A stretch of DNA of 64,000 bases from Macrotis lagotis. Taxonomy: Eukaryota; Chordata; Mammalia; Peramelemorphia; Peramelidae. The DNA lies in contig NC_133661.1 of assembly GCF_037893015.1 (NCBI RefSeq), positions 187,510,809 through 187,574,808 on the forward strand, read 5' to 3'. Under the pieces are notes generated by a model. It was not told where the DNA came from and ran no database searches. It saw nothing but the letters and a program-made list of their open reading frames with translations. Below, in pieces: positions 1 to 10,965 of the stretch (positions are counted from its first letter, which is position 1; each line of letters starts with the position of its first letter). The translations under genes and the position numbers were made by a program.

Positions 1-640
1 GGAAGGGAAGGAATAAGCTACATTTCTCTATCTATTCCCCAACTCTAGCTTCATCTTTGTTATACTATGATTTTAGTTTTTGCTGTTGTGGCTACAGTAT
101 TGAGTACTTCATCTTACTTAAACTTTACAAAATGTACCCATTCAGAATTCAAAGACAGAGAGAAAGTCCACCAGCATGCCCCATAACTTATTTATGGAGT
201 ATCTATAGGATAACATGGATAAGAATTGTGTAAAATGAGAGGTCTTAGAAGGTCCTCTCTATTGGTTCCCAAAGTGGTTAAGGGATATCTTTTATTTCCT
301 AGGCTTACTATTGCTTACCTTCTCTGAATCCAAATCTAAAAAAACAGTTGACTTGTTAGCAGGAGTGTGCTGGTAAACATTATTCAAAGGCCCTCTGAAG
401 AAAAATTTAACCATAAAACACTTTTAAATTTAATTTGAATGATTCATATTTTTCAGAAAAGTCTAGAAATCAACAAAACAATAAACCAATTTCTGAATTT
501 GAAAATTTTTTTAATGTATAAATGCTTATAATGAAAATTTAATAATCCCCTCCTGATTGCCCTATGAAAAAATGAGACTTAATCTACTTCACTAAAATCT
601 CTAGTATCAGATGTACAGAGAAGTGTCACCAGGATTCAGG
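1..640. other. AT-rich intergenic DNA, nothing recognised
   Basis: No open frame of note and no repeat family I can name. The sequence is AT-rich with short homopolymer runs and stops in all frames. Confidence 0.5.
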
Positions 641-644
641 ATAC

Positions 645-880
645 AAGTTGTCTTTCACATCTGGGAAACACTATATCCTAATTTCTGCCTCCTGAAAAGT
701 CATAGGTTCAAGACAAACTTCTATTGCCTTTTATGATTTCCCTAGTTGTTAAGATTTTTTCTCTCTTGAAATTATTTTGTACAATTTTGTGGATTCTTTG
801 CATTTATTTATCTATTTACATATTGTTGCTTCAGTAAAATGTAAGGTCTTTGATGACAGGGACATTTTATTTCTAATTTG
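645..880 (+). mobile_element. L2 LINE 3'-end fragment
   Basis: The part around 830-870 reads like the L2 3' end (roughly 'AATGTAAGGTCTTTGATGACAGGGAC'-type wording, seen here in degraded form). The upstream part fits the L2 3' UTR more loosely. It is old and strongly diverged, so the left edge is uncertain. Confidence 0.5.
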
Positions 881-884
881 GCTT

Positions 885-1140
885 CACAGTTAGATGGCAC
901 GATGGAAAACCCTCTGGGTCTGAAATCAGGTTGACATCTTCCTGTGACCTCAGACACTTAGTAACTGTGTGATCCTGGGCAAGTCACTTAAACCTTTTTG
1001 CCTCAGTTTCTTCATCTGCAAAAAGATTGGAGAAGGAAATGGCCAACCACTCCAGTATCTTTACCAAGAAAACTCTAAATCGAGTCACAAAAGAGTAAAA
1101 GAGTGAGATATGACAGAAATGAATTGAGTCACTTAAAACA
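885..1140 (+). mobile_element. MAR1-type CORE-SINE with RTE/BovB tail
   Basis: It has the MIR/CORE-like core (CTGTGTGATCCTGGGCAAGT, CCTCAGTTTCTTCATCTGCA) followed by the 'GGAGAAGGAAATGGCCAACC' segment and the 'CCAGTATCTTTACCAAGAAA' segment, then a decayed 'GAGTCACAAAAGAGT' tail. This order is characteristic of marsupial MAR1 SINEs, whose 3' end matches BovB and which are thought to use BovB reverse transcriptase. Confidence 0.75.
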
Positions 1141-1590
1141 AGTCACTAAATTGTTTCCTGAAGAAGTTCTCTTTTTGTTCTTTATACATTGAAATGTTCT
1201 GTTGTTGATGATGAAGTTTGCTTTCATTAAAATAATTTATAATCACAGTTCTAAACTAGTCAGGCAAAGGACTCAACTTGTAGTCCTATTAGATCAAAGC
1301 CTCAATTTATATTTTTTTCAAGTTAATTTTTAATTTTGGTATCTAAAAACATATTACCTTGGTGAATGGCCTTGTCACAAGTAGAGTGAGTGGATTATAT
1401 AAAAATGCATATACTTCCAACAGTCAATAGCAAAACAGAATGAGACAATCCAAATTGCACAGAATTAGCAATACCATTTTGATTCCAATATGATCATTAG
1501 TGTTTTCAGGAAAAGTTTTATTAGCAAGGCATAAAAAAGATGAGTTATCTTTTTGAGATGTCTTAACTGTTCATCCTTAGGAGTAGGAGA
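1141..1590. other. AT-rich intergenic DNA
   Basis: No gene or clear repeat seen. The right-hand end leads into the 3' flank shared with the second OR gene. Confidence 0.45.
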
Positions 1591-1733
1591 AAAATATGCT
1601 TTTTTTTTACTGACCTTTTATTCATCTTTATGTTTTTTCCATTGTTTTGTGGAAGGCACAAATTCATTGCTGAATTGAATTGTCTGTCATTACAATTTAG
1701 AACCACATGTAAAATTCATTTATACAGCTTTGT
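1591..1733 (-). other. 3' flank of OR1, duplicated at OR2
   Basis: This stretch aligns by eye with about 12100-12230 downstream of the second OR gene. Shared words include TTTATTCATCTTT, TTGAATTGAATT and CTGTCATTA, then TGTAAAATTCAT just before the stop codon. A short L2-like tail (AATAAATG-type, TTGAATTGAATTG) is present in both, so it predates the duplication. Confidence 0.7.
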
Positions 1734-2666
1734 TTATTCTGAAGCTACCCCCATGACTTTTCGTAGGGCAGCCTTCATCTCTTTGTTTCGGAGACTATAA
1801 ATCAGAGGGTTTAAGAATGGTGTCACCACTAAATAGAATAAACTTATGATCTTCTGTACTTCACCTGAGTTTTCAGATGTTGGGCTCACATACATGATCA
1901 TAAGGCTTCCAAAGAAAAGGCAGACTACAGCCAGATGGGATCCACATGTGGAGAAGGCTTTACGCCGGCCAGCTGCTGAAGGAACTTTTAACACAGCTCT
2001 TAGTAGGAACATGTAAGAGCCAAGGATATAGAGTATGGGGAGGAAGAGGATGAGGGAGCTTAGGATGTAGAACAGAATTTCGGTGGTAGGAGCAGGGGCA
2101 CATGATAGAGCCATCAGTGGATCCATGTCACAAATAATGTGGTCAATGATGTTAGGACCACAGAATGTCAGCTGGGAGATCTGGATAGTAGAAGGAAAGT
2201 AGCTTAAGAAGCCAAGAATCCAACACACACACATCAAAATGTAGCAGTGCTTAAGGGTCATGATGGTTGGATAGTGCAGTGGATGGCAGATAGCAAGATA
2301 ACGATCATAAGCCATGATACAAAGGAAATAGATTTCAATTGTTCCCAAGGTGGAGAAGAAATAGAACTGGAGAAAGCAACCAGCAAAAGAGATGGTTTTG
2401 GTTTCTGAGAGGAAATTTTCCAACATACTGGGCACAGTGGAGTTTATATACCAGAACTCCAGAAAGGCAAAGTTCCCTAAGAGAATATACATGGGTGTGT
2501 GGAGTCTCTGGTCCCACCTCACTGCACATATGATGGCCCCATTCCCCACCATGGTCAGAATATAGACTATGAAGAAAAGTAAAAAGAGCGAGATTCGTGT
2601 CTCCCAGCTACCAGAGAAACCTAAGAGGACAAATTCAGTCACAGTGTGTGCTCCTGACTTGTTCAT
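1734..2666 (-). CDS. Olfactory receptor, family 11, OR11H-like (OR1)
   Basis: A 310-residue class A GPCR of the odorant receptor type, expected in the plasma membrane and cilia of olfactory neurons, signalling through G-olf. Seen in the protein: sequon NKS at 2-4, GN at 41-42 in TM1, LHTPMY at 55-60, MAYDRYLAIC at 118-127 ending TM3, extracellular cysteines C97, C169, C179 and C189, SY at 217-218 in TM5, KAFSTCGSH at 236-244 in TM6 and NPLIY at 286-290 in TM7. No frame break. The frame is open 13 codons further upstream, but those codons translate a pyrimidine-rich splice acceptor, so I start at the ATG at 2664-2666. That makes it the same length as its neighbour at 12231-13163, which is about 84% identical by eye. 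The overall sequence resembles mammalian OR11H proteins, and exact orthology is not shown. The stop codon sits inside an AATAAA. Confidence 0.93.
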   Translation of the reverse strand: MNKSGAHTVTEFVLLGFSGSWETRISLFLLFFIVYILTMVGNGAIICAVRWDQRLHTPMYILLGNFAFLEFWYINSTVPSMLENFLSETKTISFAGCFLQFYFFSTLGTIEIYFLCIMAYDRYLAICHPLHYPTIMTLKHCYILMCVCWILGFLSYFPSTIQISQLTFCGPNIIDHIICDMDPLMALSCAPAPTTEILFYILSSLILFLPILYILGSYMFLLRAVLKVPSAAGRRKAFSTCGSHLAVVCLFFGSLMIMYVSPTSENSGEVQKIISLFYLVVTPFLNPLIYSLRNKEMKAALRKVMGVASE

Positions 2667-2700
2667 TGAACTCTGAGCTGTGGAAAAGAAAGAAGAGATT
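2667..2700 (-). other. Splice acceptor and 11-nt 5' UTR of OR1 coding exon
   Basis: On the minus strand a pyrimidine-rich run ends in CCACAG, with the AG at 2679-2678. It is followed by 11 nt (CTCAGAGTTCA) and the ATG. The same arrangement is found at OR2. OR genes typically have non-coding upstream exon(s) joined to one coding exon, so this is the likely acceptor. It explains why the in-frame upstream ATG at 2703-2705 is not the start. Confidence 0.8.
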
Positions 2701-3720
2701 ATCACATCAATGGTCTTTCATTTTAGGCATTATTAGGACAAGAATTTTAATGAGGATTTTGTAGGATTTGTAGAATAAATATTTTTTCCATAAGTAAATC
2801 AGTTTATAATAATCCCATCTACCTTTCAGTCCACAACCTCTCAATTTTTTGCAGCAAACTTAGGCTTCACTTTTTGGTGCCCCATTCAAGGAAGAGAAGA
2901 AGGGAATGATGATGATGATGATGATGATGATGATGTTGATGATTATCCTTTCTTCTCAAAGAAGACCATGTTATCAGGGAGGTGATACCATGACAAGCAC
3001 ATGAATTGGATTGGAGTGAGGGGAATGCTGTTCTAAGTCACCAGCCTTACTTTCTCCTCCAGAGTCAGCTGGGTTCAGTGGCCAGATAGGAATCAGGACA
3101 ACTGGAGATGGTCCTGTATGCAAGGTAATCAGGGTTAAGTGACCTGCCCAAGGTCACACAACTAGTAAATGGTAAGTGTCTGAGATTGAATTCAAACTCT
3201 CATCCTTTGGCCTCCAAGACCAGTGATCTGTCTACTGTGCTACCTCGCTTCCCTTAAGGGAATGGAATAAGTATTAAATGCCTTCTTTGTGTCAGTCCTG
3301 GACTAAGCATATCTCATTTGATCATCAAATTTAGACTTCAAGTGGTCATCATTTCTTCTTTAGCGTGGTATCCAAGACTCAGGTATCCTTAGAGAGAAGA
3401 CTGAAAGATTTCCTTTTCAACCCTCCAATAAAGCAATTTCTCAGTTATTTAAGGAAAATTTATAGTTTAAGGAAGACTTTTAGTAAATGTAGGGTTCAGT
3501 AACAGGAAATTTGACAGCCCAGTTTTTAGAGTTTTTTCTTAGTTAGTTGTGGTTCTTTGTATACCAAGAAGCATTTACTTTCTCTCATTAGCAGCAACAT
3601 TAAGATTTCTTTTCTGAAATATCAGTAATATTTTGACAGTATTTTAGTCTGCAGTGATTGGTATAAACTGAATTAAAAGACAATAATAAATAAATTCCTG
3701 ACTTTAAGGACTTTATAATT
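2701..3720 (-). other. Intronic 5' flank of OR1, duplicated at OR2
   Basis: Large parts match 13195-13800 by eye, for example ATCACATCAATG near the exon, GGACAAGAATTTTAATGAGG a little further on, and a TTTCTGAAATA...AATATTTT stretch near 3610-3640. A marsupial SINE (2890-3256) interrupts this copy only, so it inserted after the duplication. Confidence 0.65.
2890..3256 (-). mobile_element. Marsupial SINE with (GAT)n head
   Basis: It contains a (GATGAT)n run at about 2908-2942, then TCAAAGAAGACCATG, GGAGGTGATACCATGACA, a middle part ('GTCAGCTGGGTTCAGTGGCC') and a tRNA-SINE-like end (GGTTAAGTGACCTGCCCAAG, GTCACACAACTAGTAA, ending CTACTGTGCTACCT). The middle part is also found at 34560-34840. 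It is interrupted by neither stop-free frames nor other repeats. I do not know its repeat library name. Confidence 0.65.
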
Positions 3721-3784
3721 TATCGAAATCTTCATTTTTATTACATAACAATAGTTGAATTGTGTGATATGCACAATAGTGCTT

Positions 3785-3955
3785 AAGTTAGGTGTAATAA
3801 ATATTATTATCCTGAATTTGCAGGTGAAGAAACATGTGTTCTGAGCAGTAAAGTTATTTTCCCATGTTCTAGAGCTAGTAATCTTGGAGACAGGATTTGA
3901 ATTAGTCTTTACTCTGAATTCAGCATTCTTTTCTTCAAATCACACTACCTAAAGT
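3785..3955 (-). mobile_element. Old MIR-like CORE-SINE
   Basis: Degraded reverse-strand MIR wording: AATATTATTATCCTGAATTT, GAAACATGTG, then 'GACAGGATTTGAA' and a 3' end rich in TCTTTTC. Diverged, so edges are approximate. Confidence 0.45.
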
Positions 3956-4294
3956 TACTAATGCATTTTAAAGGTACTCTAAATCAATATATTTTAATTA
4001 GAGTTGAAACATATTCTTATAATGTCTAAGCTTGCATAGTTGCATTAGGAAATCTGACAGAAACTTTTAATGTTAAAAATCAAAATATAGGGATTCATAA
4101 TATATATTGTATACACTTTCCATATCACTAAACAGATTTGAAACCCAATGTTCAGCACAAAGTTTTCTGCTGATAATTGAATGTGTCCTTTACTGTATCC
4201 TGATGGTTGATAAAGTATATGACACTTTGCAAAATTATTAGACCTGAAAAGTTGTTTGTGAAGTAAATATCACCAAATCACAGAATATCAGAGT

Positions 4295-4645
4295 TAGAAG
4301 CAATCAAAGGAGTTAGCTAATATTATCTAACACAAAGGTATGAAACACACAGCTCATGCATTGCATGAGACCCATAACCTTTCTGTGTGTGGTAGAAACT
4401 AGATTAAAATGTAACAGGGAAGCATTTAATAAATAAAGAAAAGTGCAATAGATCATAGATAATTTTTTCGATCAATAGGAATACTATTTTATGATTTAGT
4501 GACCCCATTTCTATTTGAATTTGACACCACATAAGAATTTAAATCCACTACAACATACATGGCAAGTGGTCATCCACCCTTTGAATGAAGACCTACAACA
4601 AAGGGAATTCTGTTACCTCATGAGGTTGTACAATCTGCTTTATGA
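4295..4645. mobile_element. Unclassified old interspersed repeat
   Basis: The segment combines phrases such as CATTGCATGAGACCCATAAC, a TTTAATAAATAAAG core and TTTGAATTTGACACCAC. They read like a dispersed marsupial repeat rather than unique DNA. No frame or terminal repeat could be assigned, and the class is unknown. Confidence 0.3.
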
Positions 4646-4667
4646 ACAGAACCAATAATAAATTTCT

Positions 4668-4848
4668 TTTTTTTTTTTTTTAGGTTTTTGCAAGGCAAAT
4701 GGGGTTAAGTGGCTTGCCCAAGGCCACACAGCTAGGCAATTATTAAGTGTCTGAGGCTGGATTTGAACCCAGGTACTCCTGACTCCAAGGCCTGTGCTTT
4801 ATCCACTACGCCACCTAGCTGCCCCACACTATGCCAACTAGCCGCCCC
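4668..4848 (-). mobile_element. tRNA-derived marsupial SINE (WSINE1-like)
   Basis: Reverse-strand copy: T-tract, GCAAGGCAAATGGGGTTAAG, GGCTTGCCCAAGGCCACACA, ATTATTAAGTGTCTGAGGCT, then the tRNA-like head ending CACCTAGCTGCCCC. The head is followed by a partial second head (CAACTAGCCGCCCC). It is flanked by an 11-bp direct repeat AATAAATTTCT (4657-4667 and 4849-4859), a typical L1-mediated target site duplication. Confidence 0.88.
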
Positions 4849-4859
4849 AATAAATTTCT

Positions 4860-5300
4860 AATGAATGTTAAACTTGTTTGCTTCTTTGATACTTCACCTA
4901 AACTTCTTATTCTACCTGATCTATGTAGAACAAATCCTTTTTACCTGCAATAGTGCTTCAAATACTTTTCTTATGGTTTAGCATCCTTGATTTCATTAAC
5001 CAATCCTTGGCAATATCTTTAACCATAGAATATTTTCTTGAGGTTCTTCACCATCATGGTCATTATTCTTCCTCTGGATGTTTTTTTTCTAATAAGCTAC
5101 CAAGAACTAAACATATTATTTCAGATATGATATGATCAGAGGAAGCTCTTTTAGATAATAATTTCTGTACACTATGCCTCTCTTGATACAGTTCCATGGT
5201 AAATGAGTACCTTTAGATTATCACTCTATTCATTTATTGAGGTTACAATTCATTAAAATACTTAGATGATTGTTGAATGGAATATCTATATAACAAACAT
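4860..5300. other. AT-rich intergenic DNA
   Basis: A 60-codon open stretch on the plus strand at 4953-5135 has no recognisable motif and looks like chance. No repeat family recognised. Confidence 0.4.
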
Positions 5301-5304
5301 TCTT

Positions 5305-5620
5305 CCTTTCCCCCACCCCCTATAACTTCTGTTCTTTCATTTCTATTTCTACTGCCATCTTAATTGTACAAGTTTTTATTACTTCTTGTTTAGAATATCT
5401 TAGCTTTTTAAATTGTCTTCCCATCTGTTGTTTCTCTTAGCCCCAATCAGTCCTACAGAGATTGTATCACACTACTTCCAAAGATATTTAGGGACTTCTT
5501 GTTACCTATTAAATAAAATCCAAATGACTTTGATCACCAAAGTCCTTTCTAGTTCTTACATGGTATGCTTCTGAATTCCTTATCCTTGTTGGTATTCAAA
5601 GACCAATCTACCATTCCGAA
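5305..5620 (+). mobile_element. L2 LINE fragment
   Basis: Follows the L2 reverse-transcriptase 3' region in degraded form: CTACTGCCATCTTAATTGTA, CAATCAGTCCTACAGAGATT, TATCACACTACTTCCAAAGA, AATAAAATCCAAATGACTTT. Plus strand, no intact frame, old. Confidence 0.6.
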
Positions 5621-5861
5621 TGATACCTGACAGACACGCTGAAAAAGAAAGAAATGACCTAAGAATGCATTTATCATGCTTCTGCAGAGCCTGAAGCCAC
5701 AGCTGTTGAAAGATAATTCCTTAAAGTGTTAACTTTTCCAGATCAATACAGTTTGACAAAAAAGGCTATCATTAAGGAAGCTATTTGGAAAATACATAGC
5801 ATATGCTCATTTGGATATCTTACTTTTAGAGAAAACTGATGTTGCAATGAATAAAATTCTA

Positions 5862-6085
5862 AATTTAGAGTGAAGAAGATCAGAGTTTCAATTTGGCCTG
5901 AGGCATTCACTAACTGTGTGACCATGGGCAAGTCATTTGACTACTGTCTGCCTCAGTTTCTTTAACTGTAAAATGATGATAATAATAGTACCCGATTTGC
6001 AGGATTGTTGTGAAGATCAAATGAGGTGATATTTCTAAAAAGAGCTTAACCAAGTTCCTGGCACATATAAATGCTAATTCCCTTC
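5862..6085 (+). mobile_element. MIR/THER1 CORE-SINE
   Basis: A good MIR-type copy: CTGTGTGACCATGGGCAAGT, GCCTCAGTTTCTTTAACTGT, AAAATGATGATAATAATAGT, GATTGTTGTGAAGATCAAAT, then CCTGGCACATATAAATGCTA. Plus strand. Confidence 0.8.
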
Positions 6086-6527
6086 TCTGGAAGGAAATCT
6101 AACTGGCAGAATACAAAAACACAGCTACAAAAGAGAATCAACTTTAGAATCCAAAGCAATAGAGGTGTATTGTCTCATCTCAAAACAAGTCTGAACTCTT
6201 TCCTACTCTCTCCTTTTCCTAAGCATATGTAATACTGTGAGGGCCAGTAGAAATTAAATCATTAACTGGTCAATTTTAGCTTATTACTAAAATTTTCTGG
6301 TTATTCAAAGACAGAGATACCAAGCCATTCTCTTAAATCTGTGACTATATGAACTGGGTTCCTGCTTACAAGATTGGCAGGTTCACATTTTCATTGTTCT
6401 AAAAAACAATATCTTCTACTCATATGGTACTAGACCCAGATCAGAAGATAGTTCAGTTTTTATTGTGATCATTTATTCTTCGGGAATTGTCAAACAATAC
6501 CAATCAGGACTAGATTATTGTTTTACC
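6086..6527. other. Intergenic DNA, nothing recognised
   Basis: No gene and no nameable repeat seen. Confidence 0.4.
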
Positions 6528-6676
6528 TTTTTTTTGGGGGGGGGGAAGGGTGTGGCAAGGCAATGGGGTTAAGTGACTTGCCCAAGCTATGAAATTAAGT
6601 GTCTGGGGTGAAATTTGAACTCAGGTCCTCCTGATTCCAAGCCTGGTGCTGTATCCACTACACCACCTAGCTGCCT
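6528..6676 (-). mobile_element. tRNA-derived marsupial SINE (WSINE1-like), worn
   Basis: Reverse-strand copy with AGGCAATGGGGTTAAGTGAC, TTGCCCAAG, AATTAAGTGTCTGGGGTGAA and the head end CACCTAGCTGCC. The T-tail region has become T8 followed by G10, an unusual homopolymer junction. Confidence 0.8.
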
Positions 6677-7385
6677 GTAGATGTATTGTTTTGTTGATTG
6701 TCTAGACTTAAAATACTGATGAAGATTTCTTAACAATTTTGTGTAAGCTAAAGAAGTATTATGCCTATACTTTCCCCACCCCCAATCAATTTATAAACAT
6801 TTTCCAGCACATTTGCTCTCTTGTATATAATCTATTCTTGAGACAAACTGATTAATACTCCTCTCTGAACATGCCTAGCATGTTTATTCAGCCTCATGCC
6901 TTGAGGCATGCTGCTTTCCTTCCTTGGTAAAAATTATTCTTTCCTAAACTTGTCACTGAAAATCTACTCTTTCCTATCATTTTATACAGAAGTATAAACG
7001 TATCTTTCCAATTGGGTGACCAGAGTTAAGTGTATTTTCTCTATAAATCCATATATAATATGATTTCTCATAGGTAAACAGAATCGACTGCCTAGATTGC
7101 TTTTCTGGAGTTTATATAATTTAGGAACAGTTTAATCTGTTTTGAAGACAGGAGGAAACAGACACCCAGCCCAAGCAACAAATCAGTATGAAGAAGTAAA
7201 TGGACAAAGGGGAGGCCATCTGCACATGAAACTATGAAATAGGACAGGAAGTCATAATGGAGGGAATGTACTGTAACATGCCAAAGGTATCATAGAATCT
7301 TGCAAAGTCAATTTCCTGGATACAACAAATAAATACAGTCTCTTAACTATAAATTATGTGCTAAGAAGTTTTTATACATTTTGAT
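6677..7385. other. Intergenic DNA, nothing recognised
   Basis: No gene, no clear repeat. Composition is ordinary AT-rich. Confidence 0.4.
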
Positions 7386-8650
7386 TATATATCATGAAGT
7401 ATGCTTCATGACTTCATGCAGGAAGAAGAGGGGATTCTAAAGCTGAGGATCACTCATGGACCTGAACGAATATTCAATATAAGCAATATCTTGTTGGAGC
7501 TCAATGTTGAAAGAACTGAGAATGCCAGTTTCCAAATAGTGTAAAACCCAATATAACACTACCTATATTTACATAAATGTTTAGTGTGTAGTATTACTTG
7601 AGAGATAATTGTAGATTTTGAAGCATACCAGCATTACAGATATTAACTGTAATGTATAGGTGTAATAGTTGCAGAAAGAGAAGATAGCTACCCACTATGG
7701 TCTCATCAAACAGTCCTGACAAGTTGTGAAGAGAAACACTAAGTTAGGGCTTTCCATTCAAATGATTCACTTACTCACCTGGAACAAAACACTCTGGATT
7801 CTACAATCTGTAAGTCTTTCTTCTCACCTCTGATTCATGCATAATTGTCACCCAACATTTTAGAAAGTTTTATCTTACCATGATAGTGACTTTGGAAATT
7901 TCTTTTTCTCAGCTCTGATGGAGTACAGAATAGATTGTACAGAAAAAAAATATTCTGGGTTCTTTCCAACAGTTGGAGCATAGAAGAAAGCAGAAAAATG
8001 ATGATCAGATGATCACCAGTTTAGATGCTGACTTTCCTTGGTAGTTGGCATTTCAAGTCTGAGTAGAAAAAGAAACCTCTGGAAAATCTGAATGACCTTC
8101 CTGGACCATTACTGTCATGGGCCAAATAGAAGGAATTGTTGAGTGGTAGATGGTGTTTATTTTTGGCTAATTTACAGCTAAAAACTCTTGGAATCTGATT
8201 CTTGATGAAGGAGATTTAAAAGAGGATATGGAGATGGCAGGAGTTGGTTTCCCACAGGAAATGATTTGTTTTTTATGTAAATTATTTCTTTGAAGTCTCA
8301 GGTTTCTTCTCAGGTATCATTAATTGCTATTTTAAGTGTGTCTCTCTTGCCTTAGCGCCTCCTCCCTCATCAATTTGGGTGTACATTAGCTCCTTGGGTA
8401 TAACTAGATACAAAGATAGATAAAATACAAAGTATATAAAAGTTTGGGTAACTGTCTTGGTGAATCTCTGGAGAACTTCCATTTTTTTTTTAAAAGGGGA
8501 CAATCTATGGAGAAACCATCAACCCTTGAGAATGAGGAAAAAGTTAATGATCTACAAGTATCTTTACTGCCTGATGAAATGTTTGCCTCATACACTTTTA
8601 CTTTCTAATGATTTAAATAGTTGACAATTCTTTTGAGGGTATTTTTCAAG
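7386..8650 (-). promoter_or_regulatory. Remote duplicated block upstream of OR1 (candidate promoter/first exon)
   Basis: This non-repeat block, 4.7-6 kb upstream of OR1, matches 18060-19230 in the same position relative to OR2. Matching words include ATCATGAGG/ATCATGAAG, GGATCACTCATG, TAAGTCTTTCTTCT, ACCATG, CTCATCAATTTGG, GGTATAAC, GAGAATGAG.AA and ATTAATTTTAT. It is not coding: the open frames of the two copies (8404-8595 and 18916-19125) do not translate alike. OR promoters and non-coding exons usually lie 1-10 kb upstream, so a regulatory role is a fair inference, but common descent alone could explain the match. Confidence 0.4.
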
Positions 8651-8704
8651 TGAAAATTTACATAATTAATTTTATCCAAAAATTCAAATTATTAACCCTA
8701 CACA

Positions 8705-10965
8705 TATAATTTCTTTACATTTTTTTAAAAATATTTTTATTTTTTCCAATTCTATGTAAAGATAATTTTCAACATTCATTTTTTGGTAAGATTTTGAGTT
8801 TCACATTTTTTTAACCTCACTTCCTTCCCTCCTCTCTACTATTGACAGAGAATTATTTGATATTTGCTATACATGTTCAACCATGTTAAACTTATTTCCA
8901 TATTAGTCATATTGTGAAAGAATTATCAGAACAAAAGGGGGAAAACTATGAAAAAGAAAAGAAAACCTAAAACATTTAAAAAGTAAAAATGGTATGCTTA
9001 GGTCTGAGTTCATACTCAGTATTTTTTCCCCCACTGGATGTAAACGAATCTTTTAGAATTTTCTTTGATTTCTTTACTGCTGAGAAAATCTAATTCTATC
9101 CTATTTGATCATCACACAGTACCTCTGCCAGTGTGTTTAATGCTCTCCTGGTTCTGCTCACTTCACTCAGCATCAGTTTATGTAAATTTTTCCAGGGTTT
9201 TCTGAAATCCCCTTGCTCATGATTTCTTACAGACCAATAGTATTCCATCACTTTCATATACCACAATTTGTTCAGTCATACCTCATTTGATGGGGCATCC
9301 TCTCAGTTTTCAATTTGTTGCCACTACAAAAAGAGCTGTTATAAATACTTTTATACATGTGAATCTTTTCCCCTTTTTTATGATCTCCTGGAGATACAGC
9401 TTTAGTGGTGGTATTATTGGATCAAACAATATGGACAGGCATAAGTCTTTGGGTATAGTTCCAATTTTCTCTCTAGAATGGTTGGATCATTTCACAACTC
9501 CACCCACAGTGCATTGGTGTCTCAGTTTTCTCACATCCCCTCCAACATTTATCATTTTCCTTTTTTTGGTCATATTAATTTATCTGATAGATGTGAGATG
9601 TACCTCGGAGTTGTTTTAATTTTCATTTCTCTAATTAATAATGATTTAGGTCATTTTTTCATATGACTATAGATAGCTTCAATTCATCTGAAAATTGCCT
9701 GTTTATATCCTTTAATGTTTATCAATTGAAGAATGACTTGTATTCTAATAAATTTGACTCAATTTTTATGTATTTAGAAATGAGTCCTTTATCAAAAATA
9801 CTAGATGTAAAAATTGTTTTACAGCTTTCTGCATTCCTTCTAATCTTGGTTTGCATTGGTTTTATTTGTGTAAACACATTTTAATTTGCTGTAATCAAAA
9901 TTATACATTTTGCATTTTATAATGTTCTATCTGCCTCTTATTTGTTCATAAACTCCTCCTCTTTCCATATTTCTGACAGATAAACTTTTGTAATTGGCTT
10001 ATGGAATCACCCTTTAGGTCTAAAATCCTATCCAGTTCAACTTTATCTTGGTATAGGATGTGAGATGTGGGTCTATGACTGGTTTTGCCATAGTATTCAC
10101 AGTTTTCCCAGCAGTTTTCGTCAAATACTTAATTCTTATCCCAGAAGTTAGAGTCCTTGGGTTTTTTGAACAATAGATTAGTATAGTAATTTACTGCTGC
10201 TTCTTTTGTGACTAATCTATACCACTCATCCACCACTCTTTTTCCTTAGCAAGTTACAGACAGTTTTGATGACTGCTACTTTATAATATAGTTTTAGATA
10301 TGGTACAACTAAGTCACTTTTTTTTTTACATTTTTTCCATCAATTCCCTTGACATTCTTTACTTTTTGTTCTTTCTGATGAATTTTGTTACTATTTTTTA
10401 GTTCCATAAAATAAATTTTTGGTAATTTAATTGATATGGTACTGAATAAGTAATTTAACCTAGGTAAAATTGTCATTTTTATTATACTAGCCCAGTCTAC
10501 TCAAGAATTGATATTTTTGCAATTGTTTAGGTCTGTTTTTGTGTGAACAGTGTTTTGTAATTGTGTTCATATATTTTCTTGATTTGTCATGGTAGATATA
10601 GACTCCCAAGTATTTTATGTTGTATACAGCTATTATATCTTGCTGTTGGGCTTTTTTGGTCATATATAGAAATGCTGATGATTTATATGAATTTATTTTT
10701 ATACCCTGCAAGTTTGCTAGAATTTTTAATTGTTTCCAAAGTATTCTCTAAGTATACCATCATATTATCTGCAAAGAGTGAGAGTTTTATTTCCTCATTG
10801 CCTATTCTAATTCCTTCAGTTTCTTTTTCTTCTCTTATTGCTAAAGGAAACATTTATAGTACAATATTGAATAATAGTAGTGAAAATGGGTAACCTTCTT
10901 TCACCCCTGATCTTATTGGGAATGGTTCTAGTTTATACCAATACATATAATGTAATGAGGATGGT
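8705..10965 (-). mobile_element. L1 LINE, 5'-truncated
   Basis: Reverse-strand L1: T-rich 3' end at the left, 3' UTR (TTCCCTCCTCTCTACT), then ORF2 read backwards. ORF2 landmarks are the 'CATTTGATGGGGCATCC' and 'TTGCCACTACAAAAAGAGCT' C-terminal segment and an RT-domain piece near 10854-10945 (KLEPFPIRSGVKEG followed by LLLFNIVL). Many frame breaks. It is absent from the matching interval beside OR2, so it inserted after that duplication. Confidence 0.85.

Noticed and set aside
2339-2533. Antisense open frames over the OR genes
   Set aside because: They are shadows of the real coding strand. No start context or conservation supports them.
2667-2705. 13-codon N-terminal extension of OR1 (MIISSFFSTAQSS)
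   Set aside because: It translates a pyrimidine-rich splice acceptor, and the paralogue OR2 begins at the MNKS methionine.
8404-8595. 63-codon frame in the remote block as a conserved protein
   Set aside because: The homologous region at 18916-19125 has a different open frame that does not translate alike, so conservation is not at the protein level.
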